64,000 nt of DNA, taken from Herbaspirillum hiltneri N3. GTDB taxonomy: Bacteria > Pseudomonadota > Gammaproteobacteria > Burkholderiales > Burkholderiaceae_D. The DNA is taken from NCBI RefSeq assembly GCF_001267925.1, contig NZ_CP011409.1:1-64000 (forward strand), in the 5' to 3' direction. Below, piece after piece: positions 19,180-28,271 of the stretch. Below the pieces are notes generated by a model. It saw only the letters and a list, made by a program, of their open reading frames with translations. It searched no databases and had not been told where the DNA came from. Every line of letters starts with the position of its first letter. The stretch's first letter is position 1. The translations under genes were made by a program, and so were the position numbers.

Positions 19180-20265
19180 ATGAACACCATGCATGCCGCC
19201 CCCGAGGGCCAGCAGCAGCCCGGCTTCGGCCCGGCTGGTGCGGCCGCGCGGCTGCCCGGCCATCCGGTCAGCGAACCCGACGAGCGCCTCGGCCAGCTGT
19301 TGTGGAACGTCACCTCGCTGGCCGGCATGCTGTGCGACGCGCCCATCGTGATGGTGTCGCAGCTGCAGGGCCAGTTCGATTGCACCGAAATCGGCGCACT
19401 GTCATTGATGGCCGGCGTCGCGCTCGACAGCGGCATGGACCAGCGTCGCCAGTGGTGGCGACTGTTCGGCCAGTCGGGCATCGTCTGCAGCGCCGCCGAT
19501 TTCAGCCTGTGCGAATCGGCCGCCCTCACGCCCGAGCGCATCACTGAAATCAGCGACCTCACCCTCGACCAGCGCTTCGCCCATCACGGCATGGCCAGGG
19601 GACCGACCGGCTTGCGCTTCTACGCCGCGACGCCGATGCAGAACCAGCGCGGCGACTTGCTCGGCACCTTGTGCGTGCTCGACCGCAAGCCGCGCCTGCT
19701 CGAGTCGCACCAGCGCAACGGCCTGCATCTGCTGGCGCAGCAATTCATCGCGCAACTGGAGTTGCATCGCGACCTGCAGATGCTGCAGCGGCAGACGCTG
19801 ACCGATCCCCTGACGGGCGTCGGCAACCGGCGCGGCTTCGACCGTCGCCTGCGCGAAGAATGGTCGCGTCACTTGCGCAGCGGCGAGGCGCTGTCGCTGC
19901 TGATGATCGACGTCGACATGTTCAAGCAATACAACGACACCTACGGCCATCCGGCCGGCGACGATGTGTTGAGCTTGTTGTGCGAGTTGCTGCGCATGCC
20001 GCTGCGCGCCAGCGATTTCGTTGCGCGCGTCGGCGGCGACGAGTTTGCGGTGATTTTGCCCAACACGCCCGAGGTCGGCGCCGAGCTGGTGGTGGAGCGC
20101 ATCCAGGCCATGCTGCAAGCGGCGCAATGGCCGTATTGTCCGGTCAGCGTCAGCGCCGGGGTGGCGACGCTGTCGCCGGGGGAAGTCTGCGATTTCGCCA
20201 CGCTGCTGCAGCGCGCCGACCAGGCCATGTACATGCGCAAGCACAATCGCCGGAAAGACGATTGA
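19180..20265 (+). CDS. GAF-GGDEF diguanylate cyclase
   Basis: 361 residues, no membrane segments. A GAF-like sensor domain spans about 40-195 (YAATPMQNQRGDLLGTLCVLD). The GGDEF domain (200-361) starts LTDPLTGVGNRRGFD and has intact GGDEF in VARVGGDEFAV. The inhibitory site RxxD (RASD) sits the canonical five residues before it. It should make c-di-GMP with product inhibition. The ATG overlaps the stop of a five-codon ORF (19166-19183), which may couple initiation. No phosphodiesterase is nearby. Confidence 0.92.
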   Translation: MNTMHAAPEGQQQPGFGPAGAAARLPGHPVSEPDERLGQLLWNVTSLAGMLCDAPIVMVSQLQGQFDCTEIGALSLMAGVALDSGMDQRRQWWRLFGQSGIVCSAADFSLCESAALTPERITEISDLTLDQRFAHHGMARGPTGLRFYAATPMQNQRGDLLGTLCVLDRKPRLLESHQRNGLHLLAQQFIAQLELHRDLQMLQRQTLTDPLTGVGNRRGFDRRLREEWSRHLRSGEALSLLMIDVDMFKQYNDTYGHPAGDDVLSLLCELLRMPLRASDFVARVGGDEFAVILPNTPEVGAELVVERIQAMLQAAQWPYCPVSVSAGVATLSPGEVCDFATLLQRADQAMYMRKHNRRKDD

Positions 20266-20278
20266 CGCGCTTCCGCAC

Positions 20279-22132
20279 TTACCGCTGCTTGCCCTGCAGC
20301 GCCGCCAGCATCATCTGCCCCATGATTTCCGGACGACCGCTGAAGATGGTCTGCACCGCATCGACGCCGGTCAGTTCGCGCCGTAGCCGGTTGCGCAGCG
20401 CGTGGTCGTCGGCCAGCCGCACGGTGGCGCTGATGTACTCGTCGACCGTCGGCGTCACCAGCCATTGCGGGAATTTCAAACGTCCGAACAAGCCTTCGTC
20501 GATGTGCTCGTGTACTTCGGGACCGGTCTTGCACACGCCGACCAGGCCGGCGCTGACGGTATCGATGATGCCGTTGGTGTTGCCGAACGGGAAGGGGTTG
20601 ATGAACATGTCGCAGCGCGCGATCACCTGCATGTAGGCGCCGTAGTGCTGGTGCGGATACACGGTGGCGGCGTCGCCCAGGAATTGACCGATCACGCGCT
20701 TGACCTGCGGATAGATCAGCATGCCCTGCGCCTGCCCGATCAGGAAATGGAAGTGCACCTTGCTGCTCGCCTCGCGCAGGATGCGCTGGCAGGCACGCAG
20801 GAAATCGGGGTTGAGTTTCATCGTGGTCGACGCCACCACGATTTGCACCACGTCGGGCGTCTCGCGGATTTCCGTCGGCAGATCGAGCAGGCTCGCATGC
20901 GCGGAGGCGCGATACGGCATGCCGTCGCTGGGCAGGCGCAGCAGTTGTTCGCTGAAGCAGGCCGGGTCGCCGACGTAGTCGTCTTCGACGACGACGTAGT
21001 CCATCTCGGGCGAGTGTGAGGTCGCCGGATGGCCGAGCGCCATCGCCTGGAGCGGCGCGAGCCGCAGGTTGGACAGGAACATCGTCAGCGCGAACATGCC
21101 GACGCTGGGCATGTAGAACACCTGCGCCGCTTTCGCCTGCGCGACGCTGCGGATCTGCTTGAGCTGGTCCAGGATTTCGCCCGGCGTGATCTCGATGAAT
21201 TCATCGAACACCGCGCGTCCGGCCTCGTCAACCGTGCCGGCGTAGCCCATGCCGACCACATGGAAGAGTTCGCGCGCCGCTTCCAGGGTGCGCGAATGCG
21301 TGCGGTAGATCGAGTGCGCCGAGCTGAACCATTCCACCACGACCAGCAGCACCGGCTTGTCCGCACCAGCGGTCAGCAGCGGCGGCGTATTTAGTGGAGT
21401 ATTAAGCGGCGCAATACCGGCGCGCGCGATGCTGCGCCGGATCAGCGCATTGATCGGCTTCTTGATATCGTGCTTGTCGGCGCGGCGCGCGTAGCTGCAG
21501 TGCATGTAGACGTCGTGCAGGATGCCGGCCGGCAGCTGCGCCAGGTCCTCGATCTGCTCCAGTCGCGCCGACAGCCACGGCAGGATCTGCTCGCGCTTTT
21601 CGTAGGCCACCGGCGTGGCCAGCAGGCGCGGCGACAACAGCGCCAGGCACAGGCTGGCGACCAGCGTCTTGTCGTGCGCCCAGAAGGCGTCGAGGTCCAT
21701 CGGGATTTCGGATTCGGGTGAATACAGCAGGCAGAACTTGATCAGGTCGCGGTCGCTGATTTCCACTTCGCGCAGGTTGCCCTTGCCGCGGATGTTCCAG
21801 GCGCGCACCACGTGGTCGGCGTTGCGGAACGAGCTGGCGGCGAACAGGCTGGACAGCCAGCGATGCATCACCAGCATCTGGCCGAAGCCGAGCTGGGAGA
21901 ACTGGAATTCGCTGTCCGCGAACAGGCAGGAAATCGCCGCTGCGATACGCGTGACGACGTGGTCGTTGAGCTCGTCGGCTTGCACGCTGGACAAGGGTCT
22001 GGCGGTGAAGTCTGCGCCCGGCAGGCCGTAGTTGGCATCCAGCGCCGACAGCAAGGCCATCAGCTCGCGCGCGGCATCCTCGTGCTGGCGCGAGTAGGCC
22101 AGGTATTCAAAATTCTCCAGCGAAAACGCCAT
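20279..22132 (-). CDS. HMW1C-like cytoplasmic N-glycosyltransferase
   Basis: 617 residues, the length of HMW1C (GT41). This family transfers glucose or galactose from UDP-sugars to Asn in N-x-S/T of adhesins in the cytoplasm. An all-helical N-terminal domain (1-250) precedes the two Rossmann lobes. Conserved stretches are EWFSSAHSIYRTHS (about 265), YMPSVGMFALTMFLSNLRLA, DYVVVEDDYVGDP, the loop VASTTMKLNPDFLRACQ, and NPFPFGNTNGIIDTV near 510 in the nucleotide-sugar site. A GGAGGG Shine-Dalgarno precedes the ATG. No adhesin or two-partner secretion gene is near. It follows ilvA by 26 bases, so the two are probably one transcript. Confidence 0.88.
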   Translation of the reverse strand: MAFSLENFEYLAYSRQHEDAARELMALLSALDANYGLPGADFTARPLSSVQADELNDHVVTRIAAAISCLFADSEFQFSQLGFGQMLVMHRWLSSLFAASSFRNADHVVRAWNIRGKGNLREVEISDRDLIKFCLLYSPESEIPMDLDAFWAHDKTLVASLCLALLSPRLLATPVAYEKREQILPWLSARLEQIEDLAQLPAGILHDVYMHCSYARRADKHDIKKPINALIRRSIARAGIAPLNTPLNTPPLLTAGADKPVLLVVVEWFSSAHSIYRTHSRTLEAARELFHVVGMGYAGTVDEAGRAVFDEFIEITPGEILDQLKQIRSVAQAKAAQVFYMPSVGMFALTMFLSNLRLAPLQAMALGHPATSHSPEMDYVVVEDDYVGDPACFSEQLLRLPSDGMPYRASAHASLLDLPTEIRETPDVVQIVVASTTMKLNPDFLRACQRILREASSKVHFHFLIGQAQGMLIYPQVKRVIGQFLGDAATVYPHQHYGAYMQVIARCDMFINPFPFGNTNGIIDTVSAGLVGVCKTGPEVHEHIDEGLFGRLKFPQWLVTPTVDEYISATVRLADDHALRNRLRRELTGVDAVQTIFSGRPEIMGQMMLAALQGKQR

Positions 22133-22158
22133 CGTCCCTCCCCCTGCCTTCTTGTTGT

Positions 22159-23358
22159 TTAGTGCTGTTCTTCGGCTTCGAAGCCGGCCTGGCGCAAGGC
22201 GTTGAGCACCAGCGCCAGATGTTCGCGGCCGCGCGTCTGCAGGACCAGTTCGATGTCGACGTTCTGCGCCGCCAGCATCGTGAAGGCGCGCTGGTGATGC
22301 ACTTCGTCGACGTTGGCGCCGGCTTCGGCGACGGTGGCGGTGATGCGCGCCAGCACGCCCGGCACGTCGCGCGCCGACACGCGCACGCGCGCCAGGCGAC
22401 CGGCGCGCACCATGCCGCGTTCGATGATCGCGGCCAGCAGCAGTGGGTCGATGTTGCCGCCCGACAGCACCATGCCCACGCGCTTACCGCGGAACCGTTC
22501 CGGATGGCGGATCAGCGCCGCCAGCCCGGCTGCGCCGGCGCCTTCGACCAGGGTCTTTTCGATTTCAAGCAGCATCAGCACGGCTTGTTCGATGTCGCCC
22601 TCGTCGACCAGCAGCAGGTCGTTGACGTCGCGCGCGATGATTTCACGCGTCAGCACGCCGGGCGTGGCCACCGCGATGCCTTCGGCGATGGTGCTGGTGC
22701 CGAGCGCATGGGCGGTGCCTTGTATCGCGTTGATCATGGACGGGAAGCGCTTGGCCTGCACGCCGACGATGTCGATGCCGGGTCTGCGTGAGCGCGCCGC
22801 CACCGCCATGCCGGCCAGCAGGCCGCCGCCGCCGATGGCCACCACCAGCGCATCTAGGTCGGGGACGGCGTCGAGCATCTCCAGCGCCACCGTGCCCTGG
22901 CCGGCGATGATGGCTTCATCGTCGTAAGGATGGACAAAGGTCAGGCCGCGTTCCTGCGCCAGCGCGAAGGCGTGGGCGCGCGCTTCTTCCAGCGTGTCGC
23001 CGTGCAGCACCACCTCGGCGCCGAAGCCGCGCGTGCGTTCGATCTTGACGCCCGGCGTGAAGCGCGGCATCACGATCAGCGCATGCAGGCCGAGACGCTG
23101 CGCATGATAGGCGACGCCTTGGGCATGGTTGCCGGCCGACATCGCGATCACGCCGCGCACGCCGGTGGCGGCGAGGTCGGTCAGCTTGTTGCAGGCGCCG
23201 CGTTCCTTGAAGGACGAGGTGAACTGGAGGTTTTCGAATTTGAGGAAAACCTGGGCGCCGACGATCTCGGACAGCGTGCGCGATTCCACGCACGGCGTGT
23301 TGAGGATCTGGCCTTGCAGGCGCGCGGCGGCGCGCTGGATATCTTCAATGGTGGTCAT
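22159..23358 (-). CDS. Threonine ammonia-lyase with C-terminal ACT domain
   Basis: 399 residues. A fold-type II PLP enzyme that deaminates threonine (or serine) to 2-oxobutyrate (or pyruvate). The PLP lysine is in SSFKERGA (about 51), the substrate loop is SAGNHAQGVAYH, the phosphate-binding glycines are IGGGGLLAG, and an SGGNID signature lies near 300. A single C-terminal ACT domain (about 325-399) makes it the short form (IlvA1/catabolic type), not the long biosynthetic IlvA with two regulatory domains. The N-glycosyltransferase gene follows 26 bases downstream. Confidence 0.93.
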   Translation of the reverse strand: MTTIEDIQRAAARLQGQILNTPCVESRTLSEIVGAQVFLKFENLQFTSSFKERGACNKLTDLAATGVRGVIAMSAGNHAQGVAYHAQRLGLHALIVMPRFTPGVKIERTRGFGAEVVLHGDTLEEARAHAFALAQERGLTFVHPYDDEAIIAGQGTVALEMLDAVPDLDALVVAIGGGGLLAGMAVAARSRRPGIDIVGVQAKRFPSMINAIQGTAHALGTSTIAEGIAVATPGVLTREIIARDVNDLLLVDEGDIEQAVLMLLEIEKTLVEGAGAAGLAALIRHPERFRGKRVGMVLSGGNIDPLLLAAIIERGMVRAGRLARVRVSARDVPGVLARITATVAEAGANVDEVHHQRAFTMLAAQNVDIELVLQTRGREHLALVLNALRQAGFEAEEQH

Positions 23359-23497
23359 ACGCTTCGCTCAGTCTGCACAAAAACAGGGAGCAGACATTGT
23401 AGCGAGAGAGACGGCGGCTGCGGGAACGATATTCATACGTAATTCCCGCAGCCCCCGGAGGGACTCAGGCCGAGGCCGGGTTTGCCCCCAAACCTCG

Positions 23498-25039
23498 TCA
23501 GGCCTGGAGCTTGAACACGCCGACGATTTTCGCCAGGCTGGCCGACTGATCCTGCATGGCCTTGGCGGCGGCGGCCGCCTGTTCGACCAGGGCGGCGTTC
23601 TGCTGGGTGTTCTCGTCCATCAGCACGATGGCGCGGTTGACCTCTTCGATGCCGGTGCTCTGCTCGGTGCTGGCGGCGCTGATTTCGCCGACGATGTCGG
23701 TCACGCGGCGCACGCTGGCGACCACTTCGGACATGGTGGCGCCGGCGTTTTCGACCAGCTTGCTGCCGCTGTCGACCTTGTCCACCGAGGCCGTGATGAG
23801 CTCCTTGATTTCCTTGGCGGCGGAGGCCGAACGCTGCGCCAGGCTGCGCACTTCGCTGGCTACGACGGCGAAGCCGCGGCCCTGTTCACCGGCGCGGGCG
23901 GCTTCCACCGCCGCGTTCAGCGCCAGGATGTTGGTCTGGAAGGCAATCCCGTCGATCACGCTGATGATGTCGACGATCTTCTTGGACGACTCATTGATCG
24001 CGCTCATGGTGTCGATCACCTGGCCGACCACGGCGCCGCCCTGGGTCGCGACTTCGGAGGCGGATACAGCGAGCTGGTTGGCTTGGCGGGCGTTTTCGGC
24101 GTTCTGCTTCACGGTCGAGGTGAGCTGTTCCATGGCGGCGGCGGTTTCTTCCAGCGAGCCGGCCTGCTGCTCGGTGCGCGCCGACAGGTCGAGGTTGCCG
24201 TTGGCGATCTCGGCCGATGCGGTGGCTATCGTGTCGGTGCCGGTGCGGACCTGGCCGACGATGTTGACGAGGTTGTCGTTCATGTCCTTGAGCGCGGCCA
24301 TGAGCTGGCCGGTCTCGTCGCGCGACTCCACCGTGATGCGGGTGCCGAGGTCGCCCTGGGCCACGCGCCCGGCGACGCCCACTGCAGTCACCAGCGGCCG
24401 CGTGATCGAACGCGTGATGAAAAGCGCCAGGCCGACGCCGGCCAGCAGCGCGATGCCGCCCAGCACGATCATGAGCAGGCGCGCGGTCCTGAACAGGCCG
24501 TCCACCTGCTGCGTCAAGCCGGTGATGGCTTCGCTCTGCAGATTGGACAGCTTCTCGATCGAAGCCAGGTAAAGCTTGCTGTTGGGCAGCAGTTGCTCTT
24601 CGACCACCTTGCGCGCGCCGTCTTCGTTGCCGGCGTCCTTTTCCTTGAACACGGCGGTGTTGTTGGCGATCACCACCTTGCGGCGTTCATTGATTTCGGC
24701 CAGCAGCGCCTTGCCCTGTTCGTCGACGATGGTGGCTTCCATCTGCTTGACGTACTCGTTGTTGCGGGAAATGGTGGCGACGATTTCGTCCTTGTAGAAC
24801 TTCTGCTGCACCGGGTCGGCGTTCTTGGCGGCGGCGACGATGCGGCCGACGTTCAGTTCGATCGACTTGTAGAACGCATTGACCAGGCGCTCCCTGGCCA
24901 GCGCGTTGTGGACCATGTAGTCGGTCAGGTTGCCCACCGACTGCAGGCGCCAGATGCCGATGGCGGTAATGATGCTCATCAGCACCAATATGGCGGCGAA
25001 ACCGATGCCCAGGCGCGTGCCGATTTTCAGGTTTTTCAT
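23498..25039 (-). CDS. Methyl-accepting chemotaxis protein
   Basis: 513 residues: membrane helix 1 (about 10-30), a periplasmic four-helix-bundle sensor (35-185), helix 2 (190-212), a HAMP domain (212-265), and the long coiled-coil signalling domain with the hairpin tip VDGIAFQTNILALNAAVEAA. The start follows GAGGGAAGACA. It ends GVFKLQA without the NWETF-type CheR tether, so it relies on other receptors for efficient methylation. Ligand unknown. No che genes nearby. Confidence 0.95.
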   Translation of the reverse strand: MKNLKIGTRLGIGFAAILVLMSIITAIGIWRLQSVGNLTDYMVHNALARERLVNAFYKSIELNVGRIVAAAKNADPVQQKFYKDEIVATISRNNEYVKQMEATIVDEQGKALLAEINERRKVVIANNTAVFKEKDAGNEDGARKVVEEQLLPNSKLYLASIEKLSNLQSEAITGLTQQVDGLFRTARLLMIVLGGIALLAGVGLALFITRSITRPLVTAVGVAGRVAQGDLGTRITVESRDETGQLMAALKDMNDNLVNIVGQVRTGTDTIATASAEIANGNLDLSARTEQQAGSLEETAAAMEQLTSTVKQNAENARQANQLAVSASEVATQGGAVVGQVIDTMSAINESSKKIVDIISVIDGIAFQTNILALNAAVEAARAGEQGRGFAVVASEVRSLAQRSASAAKEIKELITASVDKVDSGSKLVENAGATMSEVVASVRRVTDIVGEISAASTEQSTGIEEVNRAIVLMDENTQQNAALVEQAAAAAKAMQDQSASLAKIVGVFKLQA

Positions 25040-25231
25040 TGTCTTCCCTCGAGGTTGGGCGCTGTTCGCCGCCTACCTTGCCCCTTGTGGCCTGTGCTCT
25101 TGGAGCTTGTGGCTCTTCGCGCAGGAGCAGGATGGATATCCGGTCGATACGATGCGCATCCTGTGATTAACGGATGGCGCGCCGGCGTACTTGAGGGGAA
25201 AAGGCGACGGGGCGCTTAATTTTTACTCGCC

Positions 25232-26131
25232 TCAGGTATTTGTCAGCTTGTCCCACAGGCGGGTCAGCGCCGGCCGCTTGTTCTGCAGCGACCGGTACAC
25301 GCGGATCTCCAGTTCCAGCGACCAGGCCTCGCCGCCGGCGGCGACCAGCTTGCCGTCGGCCAGTTCCTGCGCCACCGAGCGCTGCGGCAGCCATGCCATG
25401 CCGTGGCCGTTGAGCGCCATGCGCTTGAGCAACTCCGCCATCTCGGATTCGTAGGTCGTGAGCAGCGCCGGCGTCTGCGGTGCATGGGCCAGGATCAGCT
25501 CCATCACGCGGCCGAGGAAGGAGGTGGCCGGATACGCCAGCAAGCGGGTCGGTTTGCTTTTGCCGCCCGGCAAGCGGAAGCGCGCGGCGCCGTCGCGGTC
25601 GGGCGCCGACACCGGGATCACGCGCTCGCTGCCGACCGTGAGACAGGCGTACTGGTCGGGGTTGAGCAGGATCGGCAGCTGCACATGGTGGAAGCACAGC
25701 AGCAGGTCGCATTCGCCCTCGCTCAGCGCCAGTACCGAGTCATGGATGTTGGTGGCGGTGATGCGGGCGCTGAGGTCGGCGCCCTGCCCGCCGTTGAGCC
25801 CGTCCAGCCATTCCGGGAAGAAACTGAGCGCCAGCGAATGCCCGGCCGTCACGCGCAGCATGTTGTGCGCGGTCTGCTCGCTGCGCAGCTGGCTGCGCGC
25901 ATCGTTGAGCAGTCTGAGCGCCTCCGAGGCGGCGTCGTTGAACAGCTTGCCGGCCACCGTCAGCGTCAGCGGATAGGTGCTGCGATCAACCAGCTCGGCG
26001 CCGGTCCAGGCTTCCAGCGCGCGGATGCGGCGGCTGAAGGCCGGCTGCGTGACGTTGCGGTGATCCGCCGAACGAGAGAAGTTGCGCGTCGCCGCGAGAC
26101 TGAGAAAGTCTTCTATCCACTTGATGTCCAT
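25232..26131 (-). CDS. LysR-type regulator, HypT/YjiE-like (second copy)
   Basis: 299 residues starting MDIKWIEDF at 26131, after AAGGAAAACAGCC; longer in-frame starts read into the divergent promoter. The winged helix (2-65) contains NFSRSADHRNVTQPAFSRRI and the ELVDRSTYP turn, nearly matching the LysR at 12487. It is divergent from the double-domain Asp/Glu racemase gene 217 bases away, its likely target. HypT in E. coli is activated by hypochlorite oxidation, but the conserved redox residues cannot be judged here. Confidence 0.9.
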   Translation of the reverse strand: MDIKWIEDFLSLAATRNFSRSADHRNVTQPAFSRRIRALEAWTGAELVDRSTYPLTLTVAGKLFNDAASEALRLLNDARSQLRSEQTAHNMLRVTAGHSLALSFFPEWLDGLNGGQGADLSARITATNIHDSVLALSEGECDLLLCFHHVQLPILLNPDQYACLTVGSERVIPVSAPDRDGAARFRLPGGKSKPTRLLAYPATSFLGRVMELILAHAPQTPALLTTYESEMAELLKRMALNGHGMAWLPQRSVAQELADGKLVAAGGEAWSLELEIRVYRSLQNKRPALTRLWDKLTNT

Positions 26132-26308
26132 CGGCTGTTTTCCTTGTCGCTGAGTTGGCGGGCGCGCACGGTGTCCTGTCGCGTTCCGGCCTATGTATAA
26201 CAGCTGCAGCCGGGCGTGGAAAGTCCCGCCCGGCGCCCGTTGCGGCAAACTATGCCTTGGCGACATAACCTCCGTACTACTTTGCATAGCCTCGCGCGCT
26301 GCAACGAT

Positions 26309-26321
26309 TATGCTCGGCATA
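26309..26321. promoter_or_regulatory. Candidate LysR-box in the divergent promoter
   Basis: TATGC-TCG-GCATA is a perfect palindrome of the T-N11-A type bound by LysR regulators. It lies 27 bases before the racemase ATG, between it and the divergent LysR gene. A position this close to the start suggests repression or autoregulation. Confidence 0.5.
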
Positions 26322-26348
26322 TAGAACAACATCCGTGCGAGCGTATTC

Positions 26349-27839
26349 ATGAAAGTCGAACAAATCCAGCGAGCAATGTCAGTCGGCGTGATCGGCGGCC
26401 TCGGTGCCATCGGCAGCGCGGACCTCTACGCAAAAATGACGCGCACCGCCGCCAAGGCCGCCAACAAGGACAAGGATCGCGTCAAGGTGCTGTTCGGCCA
26501 GCAGGCTTTCGACGACGCCGACATGGCCGGCGCCGAGAACGCCCAGACCAACACCCGCAAGCTGTACGTGTTCGACATGCTGCGCGAGTTCGAGCAGCGC
26601 GGCACCAGCGCCGTGCTGCTGCCCTGCTTCATCAGCCACACTTTCATCGACGAAGTGCAGGCCGAGGTCGGCGTGCCCATCATCGACATGCTCGCCGCCA
26701 TCCGCCGCCACCTGGCGCAACGGCTGCCCAAGCTGCAAAAGATCGGCGTGCTGACCTCGAGCTATGTGCGCAAGAAGGCGCTGTTCGAGAAATATTTCGC
26801 CGGCGACTGCGAGCTGCTCTATCCCTCCGCCGTGATGCAGCACGCCTGCCTGATGCGCGCCGTCTACGGCACCACCGGCATCAAGAACGGCTACCTCGAC
26901 GGCGAGTCGATCGACCTGCTGTACCGCGCCTGCAAGGATTTGCTCGACCAGGGCGCGCAGGTCATCGTGCCCGGCATGACCGAGATCGCCACCGTGGCCG
27001 AGGCGCTCGGCGCGCGTGGCATTCCCATCATCGACACCAACCAGATCTATGCGGAATCGGCATTGAATTTCCAGCCCGGACAGGTGGGACGCTCGTTCAA
27101 GATCGGCGTGGTCGGCGGCGTCGGACCGGCGGCCACGGTCGACTTCATTGAAAAGGTCATCCGGAACACTCCCGCCGCGCGCGACCAGGATCACATCAAG
27201 CTGGTGGTCGAGCACAATCCCAAGATTCCCGACCGCACCGACAACCTGATCGGCGACGGCGCCGATCCGACCGTGGCGATCTACGCAGCCTGCAAGCGCC
27301 TGGAGAACGACAACGCCGACATGATCGCGATCCCGTGCAACACCGCGCACGCTTTCGTCGAACGCATCCAGTCCTATCTGTCGATCCCGATCGTCAACAT
27401 GCTGTCGGAGACCGTCAGCTACATCGGGAAGCGCCACGGCGACAAGACCTGCATCGGCCTGCTGGCGACGTCGGGCACCATCGCCAGCCGCGTGTATCAG
27501 CATGCCGTCGACCAGTACGCCGGGCAGGGCAAATTCCGGATGATCACGCCCGACGCCGCACATCAGGATCTGGTCATGGATGTGATCTACGGCGCGCAAG
27601 GCGTCAAGGCGGGGTTCATCAACGACGAGGTGCGCGCCAAACTGCTGCGCGCCATCGCCCACCTGGTCGCCAACGGCGCCGACGTCATCGTGCTCGGCTG
27701 CACCGAACTGCCGCTGCTGATCGCCCAGGACGACAAGTTCGACGTGGGCGGCCGCTGCGTGCCGGTGCTCGACCCGACCGAGATCCTTGCGCTCAAATGC
27801 GTCGCCCTGGCCGGACCCACTTCACGCAAGGCGGCCTGA
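26349..27839 (+). CDS. Tandem aspartate/glutamate racemase-family protein
   Basis: 496 residues made of two Asp/Glu racemase-like domains in one chain (about 10-240 and 250-490). Single-domain members are near 230-250 residues and use two Cys as acid and base. The C-terminal half keeps both: C330 in IPCNTAHA and C451 in LGCTELPLL. The N-terminal half keeps C93 in LPCFISHT but has Met at 210 (PGMTEIA) where the second Cys should be, so it cannot be a normal two-base racemase half. It may be structural or bind ligand. A small gene follows five bases downstream. Confidence 0.88.
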   Translation: MKVEQIQRAMSVGVIGGLGAIGSADLYAKMTRTAAKAANKDKDRVKVLFGQQAFDDADMAGAENAQTNTRKLYVFDMLREFEQRGTSAVLLPCFISHTFIDEVQAEVGVPIIDMLAAIRRHLAQRLPKLQKIGVLTSSYVRKKALFEKYFAGDCELLYPSAVMQHACLMRAVYGTTGIKNGYLDGESIDLLYRACKDLLDQGAQVIVPGMTEIATVAEALGARGIPIIDTNQIYAESALNFQPGQVGRSFKIGVVGGVGPAATVDFIEKVIRNTPAARDQDHIKLVVEHNPKIPDRTDNLIGDGADPTVAIYAACKRLENDNADMIAIPCNTAHAFVERIQSYLSIPIVNMLSETVSYIGKRHGDKTCIGLLATSGTIASRVYQHAVDQYAGQGKFRMITPDAAHQDLVMDVIYGAQGVKAGFINDEVRAKLLRAIAHLVANGADVIVLGCTELPLLIAQDDKFDVGGRCVPVLDPTEILALKCVALAGPTSRKAA

Positions 27840-27844
27840 GCGGC

Positions 27845-28096
27845 ATGAAAGAGTGCGCGCCGGAGCCGGCAGACATGGCGCTGTTCCGGCGCTTTCTGCG
27901 CAGCGAGATGACGCACGGCGCACGCAGCGGTTACGCCGATCCGGTCATGGTCCGCTACCGTGCGCTGACGCGCGCCGGCAAGCTGGACGAGGCGCAGGCG
28001 CAGGAATATGCCCAGCTGTTCAATCGCATTCATTCGCGCTGGCGCTGGCGGCAGGCCACGGCGCAGGCATTGGCGCGCCGCAACGGCAAGCCCTGA
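27845..28096 (+). CDS. Small basic protein downstream of the racemase
   Basis: 83 residues starting MKECAPEPADM at 27845, five bases after the racemase stop, so probably translationally coupled. Helical and charged with a C-terminal Arg-rich segment (SRWRWRQATAQALARR). No family recognised. A longer in-frame reading back into the racemase gene is a shadow. Confidence 0.55.
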   Translation: MKECAPEPADMALFRRFLRSEMTHGARSGYADPVMVRYRALTRAGKLDEAQAQEYAQLFNRIHSRWRWRQATAQALARRNGKP

Positions 28097-28271
28097 GGAT
28101 GGCATGACAAAATAGTCTTTGTACGTGCGGAAAATAGAAATCAGACCAAATAAAAACAGAAGAAATTAGGACTCAGATTTTCTGGGGAAAGGCATCAATT
28201 ATTATCGTTTGCGCCTGGTGTGTCAGGATGGGATAGTGCGACGGGCATTTCCATCACCGGCAAGGATCATC

